A DNA stretch of 64,000 nt from Caulobacter vibrioides (GTDB lineage: Bacteria > Pseudomonadota > Alphaproteobacteria > Caulobacterales > Caulobacteraceae), in the NCBI RefSeq assembly GCF_002858865.1, contig NZ_PJRR01000014.1, positions 1 through 64,000 on the forward strand, in the 5' to 3' direction. A program made the position numbers and the translations under genes. Shown one piece after another: positions 52,893 through 61,542 of this stretch (position 1 is its first letter; every line of letters starts with the position of its first letter). The notes beneath the pieces were generated by a model, which was not told where the DNA came from, made no database searches, and saw only the letters and a list, made by a program, of their open reading frames with translations.

Positions 52893-54788
52893 CTACCCAG
52901 CCCCCAGCGCCACGGCGACGTGGTAGGTGATGAAGGCCGCGATATAGGCCAAGCCCACCATGTAGACGAACATCACCGTCGGCCAGACCCAGCTGTTGGT
53001 CTCGCGCTTGACCACGCCCAGGGTGGGCAGGCACTGCGGGGCGAAGACGTACCAGGCCAGGAACGACAGGGCGCTGGCCAGCGACCACTGGTTCTTCAGC
53101 AAGGTCGACAGGGCGCCGGTCTCGCCGTCCTCGCCGCCTACGGCATAGACGGTGCCCAGTACGGCCACGGCCACTTCGCGGGCGGCCATGCCGGGGATCA
53201 GGGCCACGGTCATCTGCCAGTTGAAGCCGATCGGGGCCATCAGCGGCGCCAGGAACTGGCCCAGCTGTCCGGCGATGGAATAGTCGATGGCCGGCCCCGT
53301 CGCGCCTTCCGGCGGATAGGGGAAGGTCGACAGCACCCAGACCAGAACCATCAGCGGCATGATGATCCGGCCGGCCCGGCTGATGAAGATGCGGGCTCGG
53401 GCCCACAGGTTCATCAGGACGTTGCGGGGCTCCGGCCAGCGATAGGTCGGCAGCTCCATCATGAACGGCTCGACCGCGCCGCGCCAGAACACGCGCCGGA
53501 TCACGAACGACACGAGCAGCGCGCTGACGATGCCGCCGGCGTAGAGGCCGAACATCACCAGGCCCTGCAGCGACAGTACGCCCCAGACCGTCTGGTTGGG
53601 AATGAAGGCGCCGATGATCAGGGTGTAGACGGGAATCCGCGCCGAGCAGGTCATCAGCGGCGCGACCAGGATCGTGGTCAGGCGGTCCTGGCGGTTGTCG
53701 ATCACCCGCGTCGACATGATGCCGGGAATAGCGCAGGCGAAACTGCTGAGCAGCGGGATGAACGCCCGGCCGTGCAGGCCCGCGCCCCCCATGATCTTGT
53801 CCATCAGGAAGGCCGCGCGGGCCATGTAGCCGCTGTCTTCCAGGAGCAGGATGAAGAAGAACAGGATCAGGATCTGCGGCAGGAACACCAAGACGCTGCC
53901 GACGCCGGCGATCAGACCGTCGGCGATGAAGCTGGTCAAAAGCCCCTGCGGCAGACGGGTGTTGGTCAGTTCGATCAGGGCCGCGAAGCCGCCGTCGATG
54001 ATATCCATCGCGGGGGTGGCCCAGGTGAACACCGCCTGGAACATCACGAACAGCAGGCCCAGCAGGATCACCAGACCCGCCGCCGGGTGCAGCAGCACGT
54101 CGTCGATCTTGCCGGTCATGGTGTCGGGCCGCTCGGGCGGCTTGACGCAGAGCTTGAAGATGCGCTGGGCCTCGGCGTGGGCGGCGCGGATCTCGGCGGG
54201 GCTGGGCTCGTGCCAGACATTGTCGCCGGACAGGGCCTCGCGGTCGACCAGGGCCTCGACCTTTTCCAGCAGCTCGGGCAGGCCGCGCTTGCGGGTGGCC
54301 ACCGTGGTGACGATCGGCGCGCCGATCTCGGCCTGCAGGCGCTCGACATCGATGCGCAGACCCTGGCGCTGGGCGATGTCGAACATGTTGAGGGCCAGCA
54401 CGAACGGGCGGCCCACCTGCTTCAGCTCCAGGGCCAGACGCAAAACCAGGCGCAGATTGGTGGCGTCGGCCACGCAGACCAGGGCCTGGGGGGCGTCTTC
54501 GCCGGCCAGCTTGCCCAGCACCGCGTCGCGGGTCACCACCTCGTCGGGGCTGCGGGCGCGCAAGGAGTAGGTGCCGGGCAGGTCCAGAACGCGGATCTGG
54601 CGGCCGCTGGGCGCGGTCAGCACGCCCTCTTTGCGCTCAACGGTGACGCCGGCGTAGTTGGCCACCTTCTGGCGGCTGCCGGTCAGGGCGTTGAACAGCG
54701 CGGTCTTGCCGGAATTGGGATTGCCGACCAGGGCGATGCGGGCGGTGTCGATGACGGGGGGCGCGGCCGCGCCGGAATCGGGAGCCAA
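52893..54788 (-). CDS. feoB: Ferrous iron transporter FeoB
   Basis: This 631-residue protein has an N-terminal G domain (G1 GNPNSGKT, G3 DLPGTYSL, G4 NMFD, switch-I region YAGVTVERKEG) and a membrane part of two Gate domains with about ten helices (FAGGLLTSF-type and CSARIPVYTLIIGAF, GMAAREVAVAVLGTVY). It imports Fe2+ with GTP dependence. It is shorter than E. coli FeoB (773) and lacks a long C-terminal extension. The start is a TTG 4 bp after feoA, indicating an operon. No FeoC-like gene is seen. Confidence 0.95.
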   Translation of the reverse strand: MAPDSGAAAPPVIDTARIALVGNPNSGKTALFNALTGSRQKVANYAGVTVERKEGVLTAPSGRQIRVLDLPGTYSLRARSPDEVVTRDAVLGKLAGEDAPQALVCVADATNLRLVLRLALELKQVGRPFVLALNMFDIAQRQGLRIDVERLQAEIGAPIVTTVATRKRGLPELLEKVEALVDREALSGDNVWHEPSPAEIRAAHAEAQRIFKLCVKPPERPDTMTGKIDDVLLHPAAGLVILLGLLFVMFQAVFTWATPAMDIIDGGFAALIELTNTRLPQGLLTSFIADGLIAGVGSVLVFLPQILILFFFILLLEDSGYMARAAFLMDKIMGGAGLHGRAFIPLLSSFACAIPGIMSTRVIDNRQDRLTTILVAPLMTCSARIPVYTLIIGAFIPNQTVWGVLSLQGLVMFGLYAGGIVSALLVSFVIRRVFWRGAVEPFMMELPTYRWPEPRNVLMNLWARARIFISRAGRIIMPLMVLVWVLSTFPYPPEGATGPAIDYSIAGQLGQFLAPLMAPIGFNWQMTVALIPGMAAREVAVAVLGTVYAVGGEDGETGALSTLLKNQWSLASALSFLAWYVFAPQCLPTLGVVKRETNSWVWPTVMFVYMVGLAYIAAFITYHVAVALGAG

Positions 54789-54792
54789 GGTC

Positions 54793-55116
54793 TTAACGTC
54801 CGTCGAATTTCACGCTGATCGCACCGGCCTCGCGGCGGCGCAGGGCCACGCGGGTGTCGTCCACCCGCACGGCGATCGGATCGCGGCCGAACAGGCCCTC
54901 GTGCAGCACCTCGATCGCGGCGCCCTCGACGAAGCCCATCTCCAGCAGACGACGCTCCAGCTCTTCGGCCTCCACCGCTTCGGCCGCGCCGCTATGGCCG
55001 GTGACACGGACGATCACGCCGCGCTCGCCCAGGCCGGCGCTGGCCAGGGTCCGCACGCCGGACGCGCTCTCGGCGGGGTTGAAATCAGGCGACAAAACGA
55101 ACGCTTCGGACATCAT
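54793..55116 (-). CDS. feoA: Ferrous iron transport protein FeoA
   Basis: The 107-residue protein carries an SH3-like FeoA domain (ELERRLLEMGFVEGAAIEVLHEGLFGRDPIAVRVDDTRVALRRREAGAISV). It assists FeoB, probably through its G domain. Two possible ATG starts are adjacent (55116 and 55113). A Fur-box-like sequence lies 13 bp upstream. Transcribed with feoB and divergent from tipF. Confidence 0.94.
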   Translation of the reverse strand: MMSEAFVLSPDFNPAESASGVRTLASAGLGERGVIVRVTGHSGAAEAVEAEELERRLLEMGFVEGAAIEVLHEGLFGRDPIAVRVDDTRVALRRREAGAISVKFDGR

Positions 55117-55128
55117 GGCTCCGATGGG

Positions 55129-55147
55129 AATGCGAACGATTATCAGT
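55129..55147 (-). promoter_or_regulatory. Fur-box-like site upstream of feoAB
   Basis: AATGCGAACGATTATCAGT (plus strand) resembles alphaproteobacterial Fur sites with ATTATC and TGCGAA halves; on the minus strand it overlaps a GATAAT -10-like element. Iron repression of feoAB through Fur is the known pattern in Caulobacter; the site itself is inferred. Confidence 0.5.
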
Positions 55148-55301
55148 CGAAGCGACCAATGTCGATTCAGGGATCCCGCCGTTCTGGGTTATGCTGCGCC
55201 CTTAAGGTTTGTTGGGACCGAATGGCGCAGTCCCGTTAATCTATTCGACTCTTCAGGCCGGGACCGGTCTGATTGCGTGTAACGATTCGTGTGGACGGTT
55301 T

Positions 55302-56570
55302 ATGCGTAGGCTGATGCTGGCGCTCCTGACGGGCGCTTATCTCTGTCTGGCTTTGCTTGTCTCCCTGTTCCTCTTGAGAACGGGAGCGACTCCGTCCGTG
55401 GGCGTCTCGGCGTTCATCGGCACGTTGGGCCTGTGCTTTGCGTTCCACGGCCTGATCGCCCAAGCGCTGATGGGCGCGGCACTGCGCGTCGACATCGACA
55501 CCATCCGCGAAGCCCACGCCATCCTGCTGGACCAGATCGAGAAGGTCGACGCCCGCGTCACCGACCTCGTCGACACCGTCGCCGCCGACGCCCAGCGCCG
55601 CTCCGAGGAGCTGTCCAGCGAAGTCCACCAGTTGGAAGACCTGATCCAGCAGATGAACGACCGGCTGGAGCACCAGCTGACCCACCAGGTGGCCGCCGCC
55701 TCGGCCCGCACCAGCGCCCGCGACCGCGCCCCGCAGGCCAGCCACATGCTGCAGGTGGTGCAGGACGCCCTGGCCGAGAACCGGGTCGACCTCTACCTGC
55801 AGCCGATCGTCAGCCTGCCCCAGCGCCGCACGGTGTTCTACGAGAGCTTCTCGCGCCTGCGCGATGAGACCGGCCGTGTGATGATGCCGGCCGAATATCT
55901 GGCCGTGGCCGAGCCCGAGGGCCTGATGACGGCCATCGACAACCTGTTGCTGTTCCGCTGCGTGCAGATCGTCCGCCGCTTGGCCAAGCAGGACCGCAAG
56001 GTCGGGATCTTCTGCAACATCTCGCTGGCCAGCCTGGGCGACGAGAGCTTCTTCCCACAGTTCCTGGAGTTCATGCAGGGCAACAAGGACCTGGCCGGGG
56101 CGGTGTTCTTTGAACTGGGCCAGGCGGCGTTCGAGCGTCGCGGCCCGGTCGAGGCCCGCCACATGGCCCGTCTGGCCAGCCTCGGCTTCAGCTTCAGCCT
56201 CGACAAGGTCAGCGACCTGGACGTCGACTTCCAGGACCTGGCTCGCGCCGACGTGAAGTTCCTCAAGGTCGGCGCCCAGATGATGCTGGACCAGCTGGAA
56301 GAGCAGGACGGCAAGCTGGTCATCACCTCGCTGCCCGACCTGAACGCCAGCGACTTCGCCGCCCTGACCCGCCGCTACGGCATCGAGGTGATCGTCGAGA
56401 AGGTCGAGGCCGAGAAGCAGGTCGCCGAGGTGCTGGATCTCGACATCGGCTATGGCCAGGGCCACCTGTTCGGCGAGCCGCGCGCCATCCGCGATGCGGT
56501 GCTGGCCGAGGCCGATCCGCCCGCCGACTTCATCCGCGCGCCGATGCGTCGCCGCGCCGTGGGCTGGTAG
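55302..56570 (+). CDS. tipF: EAL-domain flagellum assembly regulator TipF
   Basis: The protein is about 422 residues from ATG 55302; the frame is open to TTG codons at 55209 and 55212, which would give 452-453 residues, the length I recall for C. crescentus TipF. Two transmembrane segments are followed by a coiled-coil region (IDTIREAHAILLDQIEKVDARV...QMNDRLEHQL) and an EAL domain whose first motif is degenerate (VFYESFSRL instead of EALLRW). TipF is a c-di-GMP effector required for flagellar assembly at the new pole. It has its own promoter region divergent from feoA. Confidence 0.88.
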   Translation: MRRLMLALLTGAYLCLALLVSLFLLRTGATPSVGVSAFIGTLGLCFAFHGLIAQALMGAALRVDIDTIREAHAILLDQIEKVDARVTDLVDTVAADAQRRSEELSSEVHQLEDLIQQMNDRLEHQLTHQVAAASARTSARDRAPQASHMLQVVQDALAENRVDLYLQPIVSLPQRRTVFYESFSRLRDETGRVMMPAEYLAVAEPEGLMTAIDNLLLFRCVQIVRRLAKQDRKVGIFCNISLASLGDESFFPQFLEFMQGNKDLAGAVFFELGQAAFERRGPVEARHMARLASLGFSFSLDKVSDLDVDFQDLARADVKFLKVGAQMMLDQLEEQDGKLVITSLPDLNASDFAALTRRYGIEVIVEKVEAEKQVAEVLDLDIGYGQGHLFGEPRAIRDAVLAEADPPADFIRAPMRRRAVGW

Positions 56571-56668
56571 GACGCGACTGCTGACACGTCCGGGTAGCGG
56601 GCCGCAAGGTTCGGAATGATCACGGGCGCGGCCTGGCGCATGGTCTCCTCACGAAAGGAGACCTTCCG

Positions 56669-57394
56669 ATGACTGCTCCGACCTATCCCGACGACGACGC
56701 CCGCTGGAACGCCCTGCGCGCCAAGGACCGCGCCGCCCAGGGCGCGTTCTATATCGGCGTGCGCACCACCGGCATCTACTGCGTGGCCAGCTGTGGCGGA
56801 CGGCCGCTGCGCAAGAACGTCGACTTCCACGCCACGCGCGAAGCGGCCAGGGCTGCGGGGTTGCGCGCCTGTCTGCGCTGCAAGCCCGACCTCGATCGCG
56901 AGACTCTGCGCTGGGGCGTCGTCGAGACCAGCCTTGGCCTGGCGCTCATCGCCCGCTCGGACGCCGGGCTTCGCCTCGTGACCCTGGGCGACGATGTCGA
57001 GAGCCTGCGCGGCGACCTCGAGACCCGCTTCAAACAAGCCCGCCTGATCCCCGACACCGCGGGCCTGGCCGCCGACCTCGCGGCGGTCGCAACCCTGGTG
57101 GACCATCCCGAGCAGCGCCCCGACCTGCCGCTCGACGCCTTGGGCACCGACCTGCAGAAGGCCGTCTGGGCCGCGCTGCGGCGGATCCCGGCCGGACGCA
57201 CCGTGTCCTATGCCGACATCGCCCACGCCATCGGCCAGCCTAAGGCGTTCCGCGCGGTGGCTCAGGCTTGCGGGGCCAATCCGCTCGCGGTGATCACGCC
57301 CTGCCACCGGGTGGTGCGGTCGGACGGCGGCCTCTCCGGCTATCGCTGGGGCGTGGCGCGCAAGCGTGCGCTGCTGGCGCGCGAGGCCGCGTGA
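56669..57394 (+). CDS. Ada-like DNA alkylation repair protein lacking the AraC domain
   Basis: This 241-residue protein has an N-terminal Ada zinc domain (C38, C42, C68, C71: GIYCVASC and CLRCKPD), as in E. coli Ada where C38 accepts a methyl group from phosphotriesters. It then goes directly to an O6-methylguanine methyltransferase: an RNase-H-like part (about 81-150) and a DNA-binding part with the acceptor C212 in the ITPCHRVV motif. The central AraC-type helix-turn-helix of Ada is absent. It therefore can repair both lesion types but probably cannot act as the transcriptional activator. It has a GAAAGGAG ribosome site before ATG 56669 and overlaps the next gene by GTGA. Confidence 0.92.
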   Translation: MTAPTYPDDDARWNALRAKDRAAQGAFYIGVRTTGIYCVASCGGRPLRKNVDFHATREAARAAGLRACLRCKPDLDRETLRWGVVETSLGLALIARSDAGLRLVTLGDDVESLRGDLETRFKQARLIPDTAGLAADLAAVATLVDHPEQRPDLPLDALGTDLQKAVWAALRRIPAGRTVSYADIAHAIGQPKAFRAVAQACGANPLAVITPCHRVVRSDGGLSGYRWGVARKRALLAREAA

Positions 57395-58077
57395 CTCTCG
57401 ACTGGACCCGCATCGCCGCCGAGCTGGACGCGCGCGGCTGGGCCCTGACCGGCCCCCTGCTCAAGCCCGAAACCTGCGCGGGCGTGGCCGACCTCTATCC
57501 CCGCGACGAGGGCTTCCGCAGCCGCGTGATCATGGCCCGCCACGGCTTTGGGCGCGGCGAGTACAAGTATTTCAGCTATCCGTTGCCCGACGTCGTCCAG
57601 CGGCTGCGGGAGGGTCTCTATGGCCCGCTATCGGGGATCGCCAACCGTTGGGCGGAGCGGCTGGGCGAAGACCGCCGCTTTCCGCAGACGCTGGAGGGGA
57701 TGCTGGATCGCTGCCACGACGCGGGCCAGGCGCGGCCGACGCCCCTGCTGCTGACCTACGGCCCCGGCGACTACAACTGCCTGCACCAGGACCTCTATGG
57801 CGAGCACATCTTTCCGCTGCAGGCCGCCTTCCTGCTGGACGAGCCCGGCCGCGATTTTACGGGCGGCGAGTTCGTCATCGTCGAGCAGCGTCCGCGCCAG
57901 CAATCGGCTCCGCAGGTGGTGCCGCTAAGACAGGGCGAAGGCGTGATCTTCGCGGTGCGGGAGCGCCCGGCCGACGGGACGCGCGGCGTGCATCGGCGGA
58001 TGCTGCGGCACGGGGTGAGCGAAGTGCGGTCAGGGAGACGGCGGACGCTGGGGGTGATCTTTCATGATGCGACGTGA
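57391..58077 (+). CDS. 2OG-Fe(II) oxygenase coupled to the Ada-like gene
   Basis: This 228-residue protein has the dioxygenase motifs NCLHQDLYGEHIFPLQ (metal His and Asp in the HxD pair) and HRRMLRHGVSEVRSGRRRTLGVIFHD (distal region with Arg for 2-oxoglutarate). It starts with GTG overlapping the stop of the Ada-like gene, so the two are co-translated. The fold resembles the AlkB-like proteins that oxidatively remove alkyl groups from bases, but it is not a close match to typical AlkB sequences in memory. A role in alkylation repair is inferred from the operon. Confidence 0.8.
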   Translation: MTLDWTRIAAELDARGWALTGPLLKPETCAGVADLYPRDEGFRSRVIMARHGFGRGEYKYFSYPLPDVVQRLREGLYGPLSGIANRWAERLGEDRRFPQTLEGMLDRCHDAGQARPTPLLLTYGPGDYNCLHQDLYGEHIFPLQAAFLLDEPGRDFTGGEFVIVEQRPRQQSAPQVVPLRQGEGVIFAVRERPADGTRGVHRRMLRHGVSEVRSGRRRTLGVIFHDAT

Positions 58078-58089
58078 GGCGTGAAACCG

Positions 58090-58232
58090 CTCTCCTCCCC
58101 CATAGGGGGAGGGGGACCGGCGAACGCCGGTGGAGGGGCCCTGTGGGACGGCGAGCGCACCACCGCTTCGCGGACCCCCTCCGTCTCGTCGCGTATTCGC
58201 GCCGCGACACCTCCCCCTAATGGGGAGGAGAG
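58090..58232. repeat. Palindromic intergenic repeat, family B copy 1
   Basis: About 143 bp with outer arms CTCTCCTCCCC / GGGGAGGAGAG and inner small hairpins (ACCGGCGAACGCCGGT). It lies between the oxygenase and nnrU, convergent genes. Related to 61271-61453. Confidence 0.8.
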
Positions 58233-58254
58233 GAAACCACGACGCTTCCGAACC

Positions 58255-58821
58255 TCACCCCATCGGCGAAACGCCAAACAGCAGCCGGTGCAGCACGAAC
58301 ACGAACACCAGATACAGCACCGTCCCGCCCAGCACGCCGATCAGGTCCGAGCGCGGCTTGACCACCACCGGGGCCGGCTCCTTGCGGCCGATGGCGGAGA
58401 ACAGATCCACCACCGCCCAGGCCAGGAACGCGCCGAACAGCATCACCGAGGCCTGGTCGCCATTGGCCATCAGGTGGCCGGCCGACCACAGGATCACGCC
58501 CAGCAGCATCGGGTGGCGCACGGTGGCCTTGATCCGTCCGGCCGGCGCATTGGCCGTGGGCAGCAGGATGAAGGCGAGCCACACCAGCAGCATGGCCGCG
58601 TGACGCCCCCAGGCGGGCGGGTCGTAGAGCTGCGGCGCGGCGGGGCGATAGACGATCCAGCCCCAGATGATCAGGCCAAGCCCGGCGGCGGCGACCAGCG
58701 AATAGAGCCCGCGCCAGCGCTTGGGGTTGGCGGCGACCTGGGCGTCGCGCAGCGGCGCGGCCAGGATCCGCACCGAGTGGATCCCTAAAAACAGCACAAG
58801 GCCAAGAACCAGAATCGTCAT
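58255..58821 (-). CDS. NnrU-family integral membrane protein
   Basis: The 188-residue protein has about five transmembrane helices and the NnrU pattern MTILVLGLVLFLGIHSVR..., RGLYSLVAAAGLGLIIWGW, ATVRHPMLLGVILWSAGHLMANG. NnrU was found near denitrification genes but is widespread where none occur; its function is unknown. Here it is monocistronic. Confidence 0.88.
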   Translation of the reverse strand: MTILVLGLVLFLGIHSVRILAAPLRDAQVAANPKRWRGLYSLVAAAGLGLIIWGWIVYRPAAPQLYDPPAWGRHAAMLLVWLAFILLPTANAPAGRIKATVRHPMLLGVILWSAGHLMANGDQASVMLFGAFLAWAVVDLFSAIGRKEPAPVVVKPRSDLIGVLGGTVLYLVFVFVLHRLLFGVSPMG

Positions 58822-58967
58822 GACGCTCTCCCGTAGGCGCGCAGGATAGTCACGGAACGCGGGTCTTCGATAGCGTGGCCGCCTGGACCTTGAATCCCGC
58901 CGCCCAGGGCTCAGCTATGAGGCCGGGCCGCATTGACGCCCCGTTCCTAGACCGCTACCGCCGAGCC

Positions 58968-59828
58968 ATGATGGACTTCCCCCCCGGCCTCTCCGCCCTT
59001 TCCGACCGCTATGACGTGGTGCTGAGCGACGTCTGGGGCGTGATCCACAACGGTGTCGCCAGCTTCCCCGAGGCCTGCGACGCGCTGACCAAGTGGGCGC
59101 AGACTAAGGGCCCGGTGGTGCTGATCTCCAACTCGCCGCGCCCGTCGCACGACGTGGTCGCGCAGCTGGATGCGCTGGGCGTGCCGCGCTCGGCCTGGCA
59201 GGGCTTCGTCACCTCGGGCGACGCGACGCGCGCGCTGCTGAAGGCCAATGCGCCGGGCAAGGTCTGGAAGATCGGCCCCGCCCGCGATGAGGTGCTCTAT
59301 GAGGGCATCGACCTGGTCGCCGCCGGCTGCGAGGACGCGGACTTCATCTCGTGCACCGGCCTCTACGAGGATGAGGTCGAGGTTCCCGAGGACTATCGCG
59401 ACCGCCTGAAGGTCGCCGCCGAACGGGGCCTGCTGTTCATCTGCGCCAATCCCGACCGCGTGGTGCAGCGCGGCGATCGGCTGATCTACTGCGCCGGCGC
59501 CCTGGCCGATCTCTATGAGAGCCTGGGCGGCAAGGTGGTGATGGCCGGCAAGCCCTTTGGCCAGATCTACGACCTGGCCGTGGCCGAGGCTGCGCGCCTG
59601 CTGGGCCGCCCGGTCGATCGCGCGCGCATCCTCTGCGTCGGCGACGGCGTCATCACCGACGTCAAGGGCGCCCACGACCAGAAGCTGGCCTGCCTGTTCG
59701 TGGCCAAGGGCATCCATGGCGACAAGGCCGTGGGTCCCGACGGCCAGCTGGTTCCAGACGCCGTCCACGCCCTGCTGGACGCCGAAGCCGTGGGCGCGAC
59801 TCACGCGATCGGCGATCTGGTGTGGTGA
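58968..59828 (+). CDS. HAD-superfamily hydrolase (TIGR01459-type)
   Basis: This 286-residue phosphatase-like protein has a HAD motif I LSDVWGVIHNG, motif II LISNSP, and motif IV GDGVITDVKGA. Similar class IIA proteins in alphaproteobacteria lie upstream of ribF, as here. Substrate unknown. The ATG at 58968 (or 58971) is chosen from the conserved N-terminus. Confidence 0.9.
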   Translation: MMDFPPGLSALSDRYDVVLSDVWGVIHNGVASFPEACDALTKWAQTKGPVVLISNSPRPSHDVVAQLDALGVPRSAWQGFVTSGDATRALLKANAPGKVWKIGPARDEVLYEGIDLVAAGCEDADFISCTGLYEDEVEVPEDYRDRLKVAAERGLLFICANPDRVVQRGDRLIYCAGALADLYESLGGKVVMAGKPFGQIYDLAVAEAARLLGRPVDRARILCVGDGVITDVKGAHDQKLACLFVAKGIHGDKAVGPDGQLVPDAVHALLDAEAVGATHAIGDLVW

Positions 59829-59888
59829 CGGCGTTTTGAGCCGCTACACTCTGTGCAACGCACAATAAGAACCGCAGGGAAGCGCGTG

Positions 59889-60311
59889 ATGCAGGGCAAG
59901 TTCCTGGAAGAGCTGAGCGTCGGCCAATCGGCCGAACTGGTCCGCACCGTGGGCGAGGCCGACATCGTGGCCTTCGCCGAAGTGACCGGCGACAACAATC
60001 CCGTCCACCTGGACGCCGACTACGCCGCCCAGACCAGCTTTGGCGAGCGCATCGCCCACGGCATGCTGTCGGCCGGCTATATCTCGGCGGTGCTGGGCAC
60101 GACCCTGCCCGGTCCCGGCGCGATCTATCTGTCCCAGACCCTGCGCTTCAAGCGCCCGGTCAAGATCGGCGACGGCGTCACCGCCCGCGCCACCATCACT
60201 GAAATCGACGAGGCCAAGGCCCGCGTCACCTTCGCCACGGTCTGCCTAGTCAACGGCAAGCCGGTGGTCGAGGGCGAGGCTGTGATCATGGTCCCCCGCA
60301 AGGCCGCCTGA
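59889..60311 (+). CDS. MaoC-like (R)-specific enoyl-CoA hydratase
   Basis: This 140-residue hot-dog fold protein has the hydratase motif AEVTGDNNPVHLDADYAAQTSFGERIAHGML, including the catalytic Asp and His. It hydrates enoyl-CoA to (R)-3-hydroxyacyl-CoA. The ATG at 59889 follows AGGGAAG. Its stop overlaps the ribF start (TGATG), so they are coupled. Confidence 0.92.
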   Translation: MQGKFLEELSVGQSAELVRTVGEADIVAFAEVTGDNNPVHLDADYAAQTSFGERIAHGMLSAGYISAVLGTTLPGPGAIYLSQTLRFKRPVKIGDGVTARATITEIDEAKARVTFATVCLVNGKPVVEGEAVIMVPRKAA

Positions 60312-61252
60312 TGCCCCTGAAGACTGTTCACGCCTGGAAGAACCTGCCCCCGGAACACCGTGGCGCGTCCGTCGCGCTCGGCAATTTCGATGGCGTGCAT
60401 CGCGGCCACCAGCAGGTGATCGCCCAGGCCGCGAAGGCCGCCCTGACCGGCAAGACCCCGCTGGGCGTGATCAGCTTCGACCCGCATCCGCGCCGCCTGT
60501 TCCGGCCGAGCGAGCCGGCCTTCAAGCTGATGACCCAGGGCCAGCAGGCCCGGGCGCTGGCCGGACTGGGGGTCGACACCTTCTACCTGCTGCCGTTCGA
60601 CTTCGAGATGGCCAGCTACGGCGACCGCGAGTTCGTCGAGAAGGTGCTGGTCGAGGGGCTGGGCGTCACCCACGTGGCCGCCGGCTTCGACATCTCGTTC
60701 GGGCGCGGCCGCACCGGCAGCCCGGAACTGCTGCGGACCTATGGCCAGGAGTACGGCTTCACCGTCTCGATCGCCGAGCCCGTGGCCGGCGGCGATGGCG
60801 AGAAGTTCTCGTCGACCGGCGTGCGCGACGCCCTGCGCGGCGGCCAGCCCGAGCAGGCGGCGGCCATCCTGGGCCGCCCGTTCGCCATCGAGGGCGTGGT
60901 GCGGCGCGGCCAGCAACTGGGCCGTCAGCTGGGCTTTCCCACCGCCAATGTCGAGGTCGAGGACTATGTGGTCCCGAAACTCGGCGTCTACGCCACCCGC
61001 ACCCGCCTGCCCGACGGGCGCGAGGTGCCCGGCGTGGCCAATCTCGGCAACAACCCGACCACGGGCCTGGTCGAGACCCGGCTGGAAACCTGGCTGTTCG
61101 ACTTCGACGAGGACCTCTACGGCCAGATCATCGAAACCGACCTGGTGGCCTTCCTGCGCCCGGAGCTGAAGTTCGACAGCCTGGAGCTGATGATCGAACA
61201 GATCCGCCGCGATGAGCAGGCCGCGCGGGCGATCGTCGCGCCGGGGTTTTAG
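60311..61252 (+). CDS. ribF: Bifunctional riboflavin kinase / FAD synthetase
   Basis: This 313-residue protein has an N-terminal FAD synthetase domain (VALGNFDGVHRGHQQVI, SFDPHPRRLF, GFDISFGRGRTGSPELL) and a C-terminal riboflavin kinase domain (GRQLGFPTANVEV, GVYATRTRLPDG, VANLGNNPTTG, LETWLFDFDEDLYG). It converts riboflavin to FMN and FAD, needed for the ETF encoded in this window. The start overlaps the preceding gene by one base. Confidence 0.96.
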   Translation: MPLKTVHAWKNLPPEHRGASVALGNFDGVHRGHQQVIAQAAKAALTGKTPLGVISFDPHPRRLFRPSEPAFKLMTQGQQARALAGLGVDTFYLLPFDFEMASYGDREFVEKVLVEGLGVTHVAAGFDISFGRGRTGSPELLRTYGQEYGFTVSIAEPVAGGDGEKFSSTGVRDALRGGQPEQAAAILGRPFAIEGVVRRGQQLGRQLGFPTANVEVEDYVVPKLGVYATRTRLPDGREVPGVANLGNNPTTGLVETRLETWLFDFDEDLYGQIIETDLVAFLRPELKFDSLELMIEQIRRDEQAARAIVAPGF

Positions 61253-61270
61253 GGGGCGGGCAAAGGTCGC

Positions 61271-61453
61271 TCTCTCCTCCCCCATCGGGGGAGGGGGACC
61301 CGCGAACGCGGGTGGAGGGGGCCTCGTGTGGCGGGGTTCCATCCCGTGGTCGGCGGGAGAAGCGGATACTGATCTGACAGAGGCGTAGCCGGCTCGGCTG
61401 GCCCCTCCACCGCCGTTCGGCGGTTCCCCTCCCCCAGAGGGGGAGGAGAAAGA
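61271..61453. repeat. Palindromic intergenic repeat, family B copy 2
   Basis: About 183 bp with outer arms built from TCTCCTCCCCC and GGGGGAGGAGA and inner hairpins (ACCCGCGAACGCGGGT). It is longer than the copy at 58090. It fills most of the gap between ribF and the HtrA-like gene. Confidence 0.8.
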
Positions 61454-61542
61454 CGCACAGAACCCCGCTCCCGCCGTCGGAGAAATCCTTTCCTCCCGCC
61501 GCGCCAGCCGTTAACCTTGATGAACGTCTAGGTGGGGGCCGG

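Noticed and set aside
52716..54818. 700-residue plus-strand frame opposite feoB
   Set aside because: Antisense shadow; feoB has all G motifs and membrane segments.
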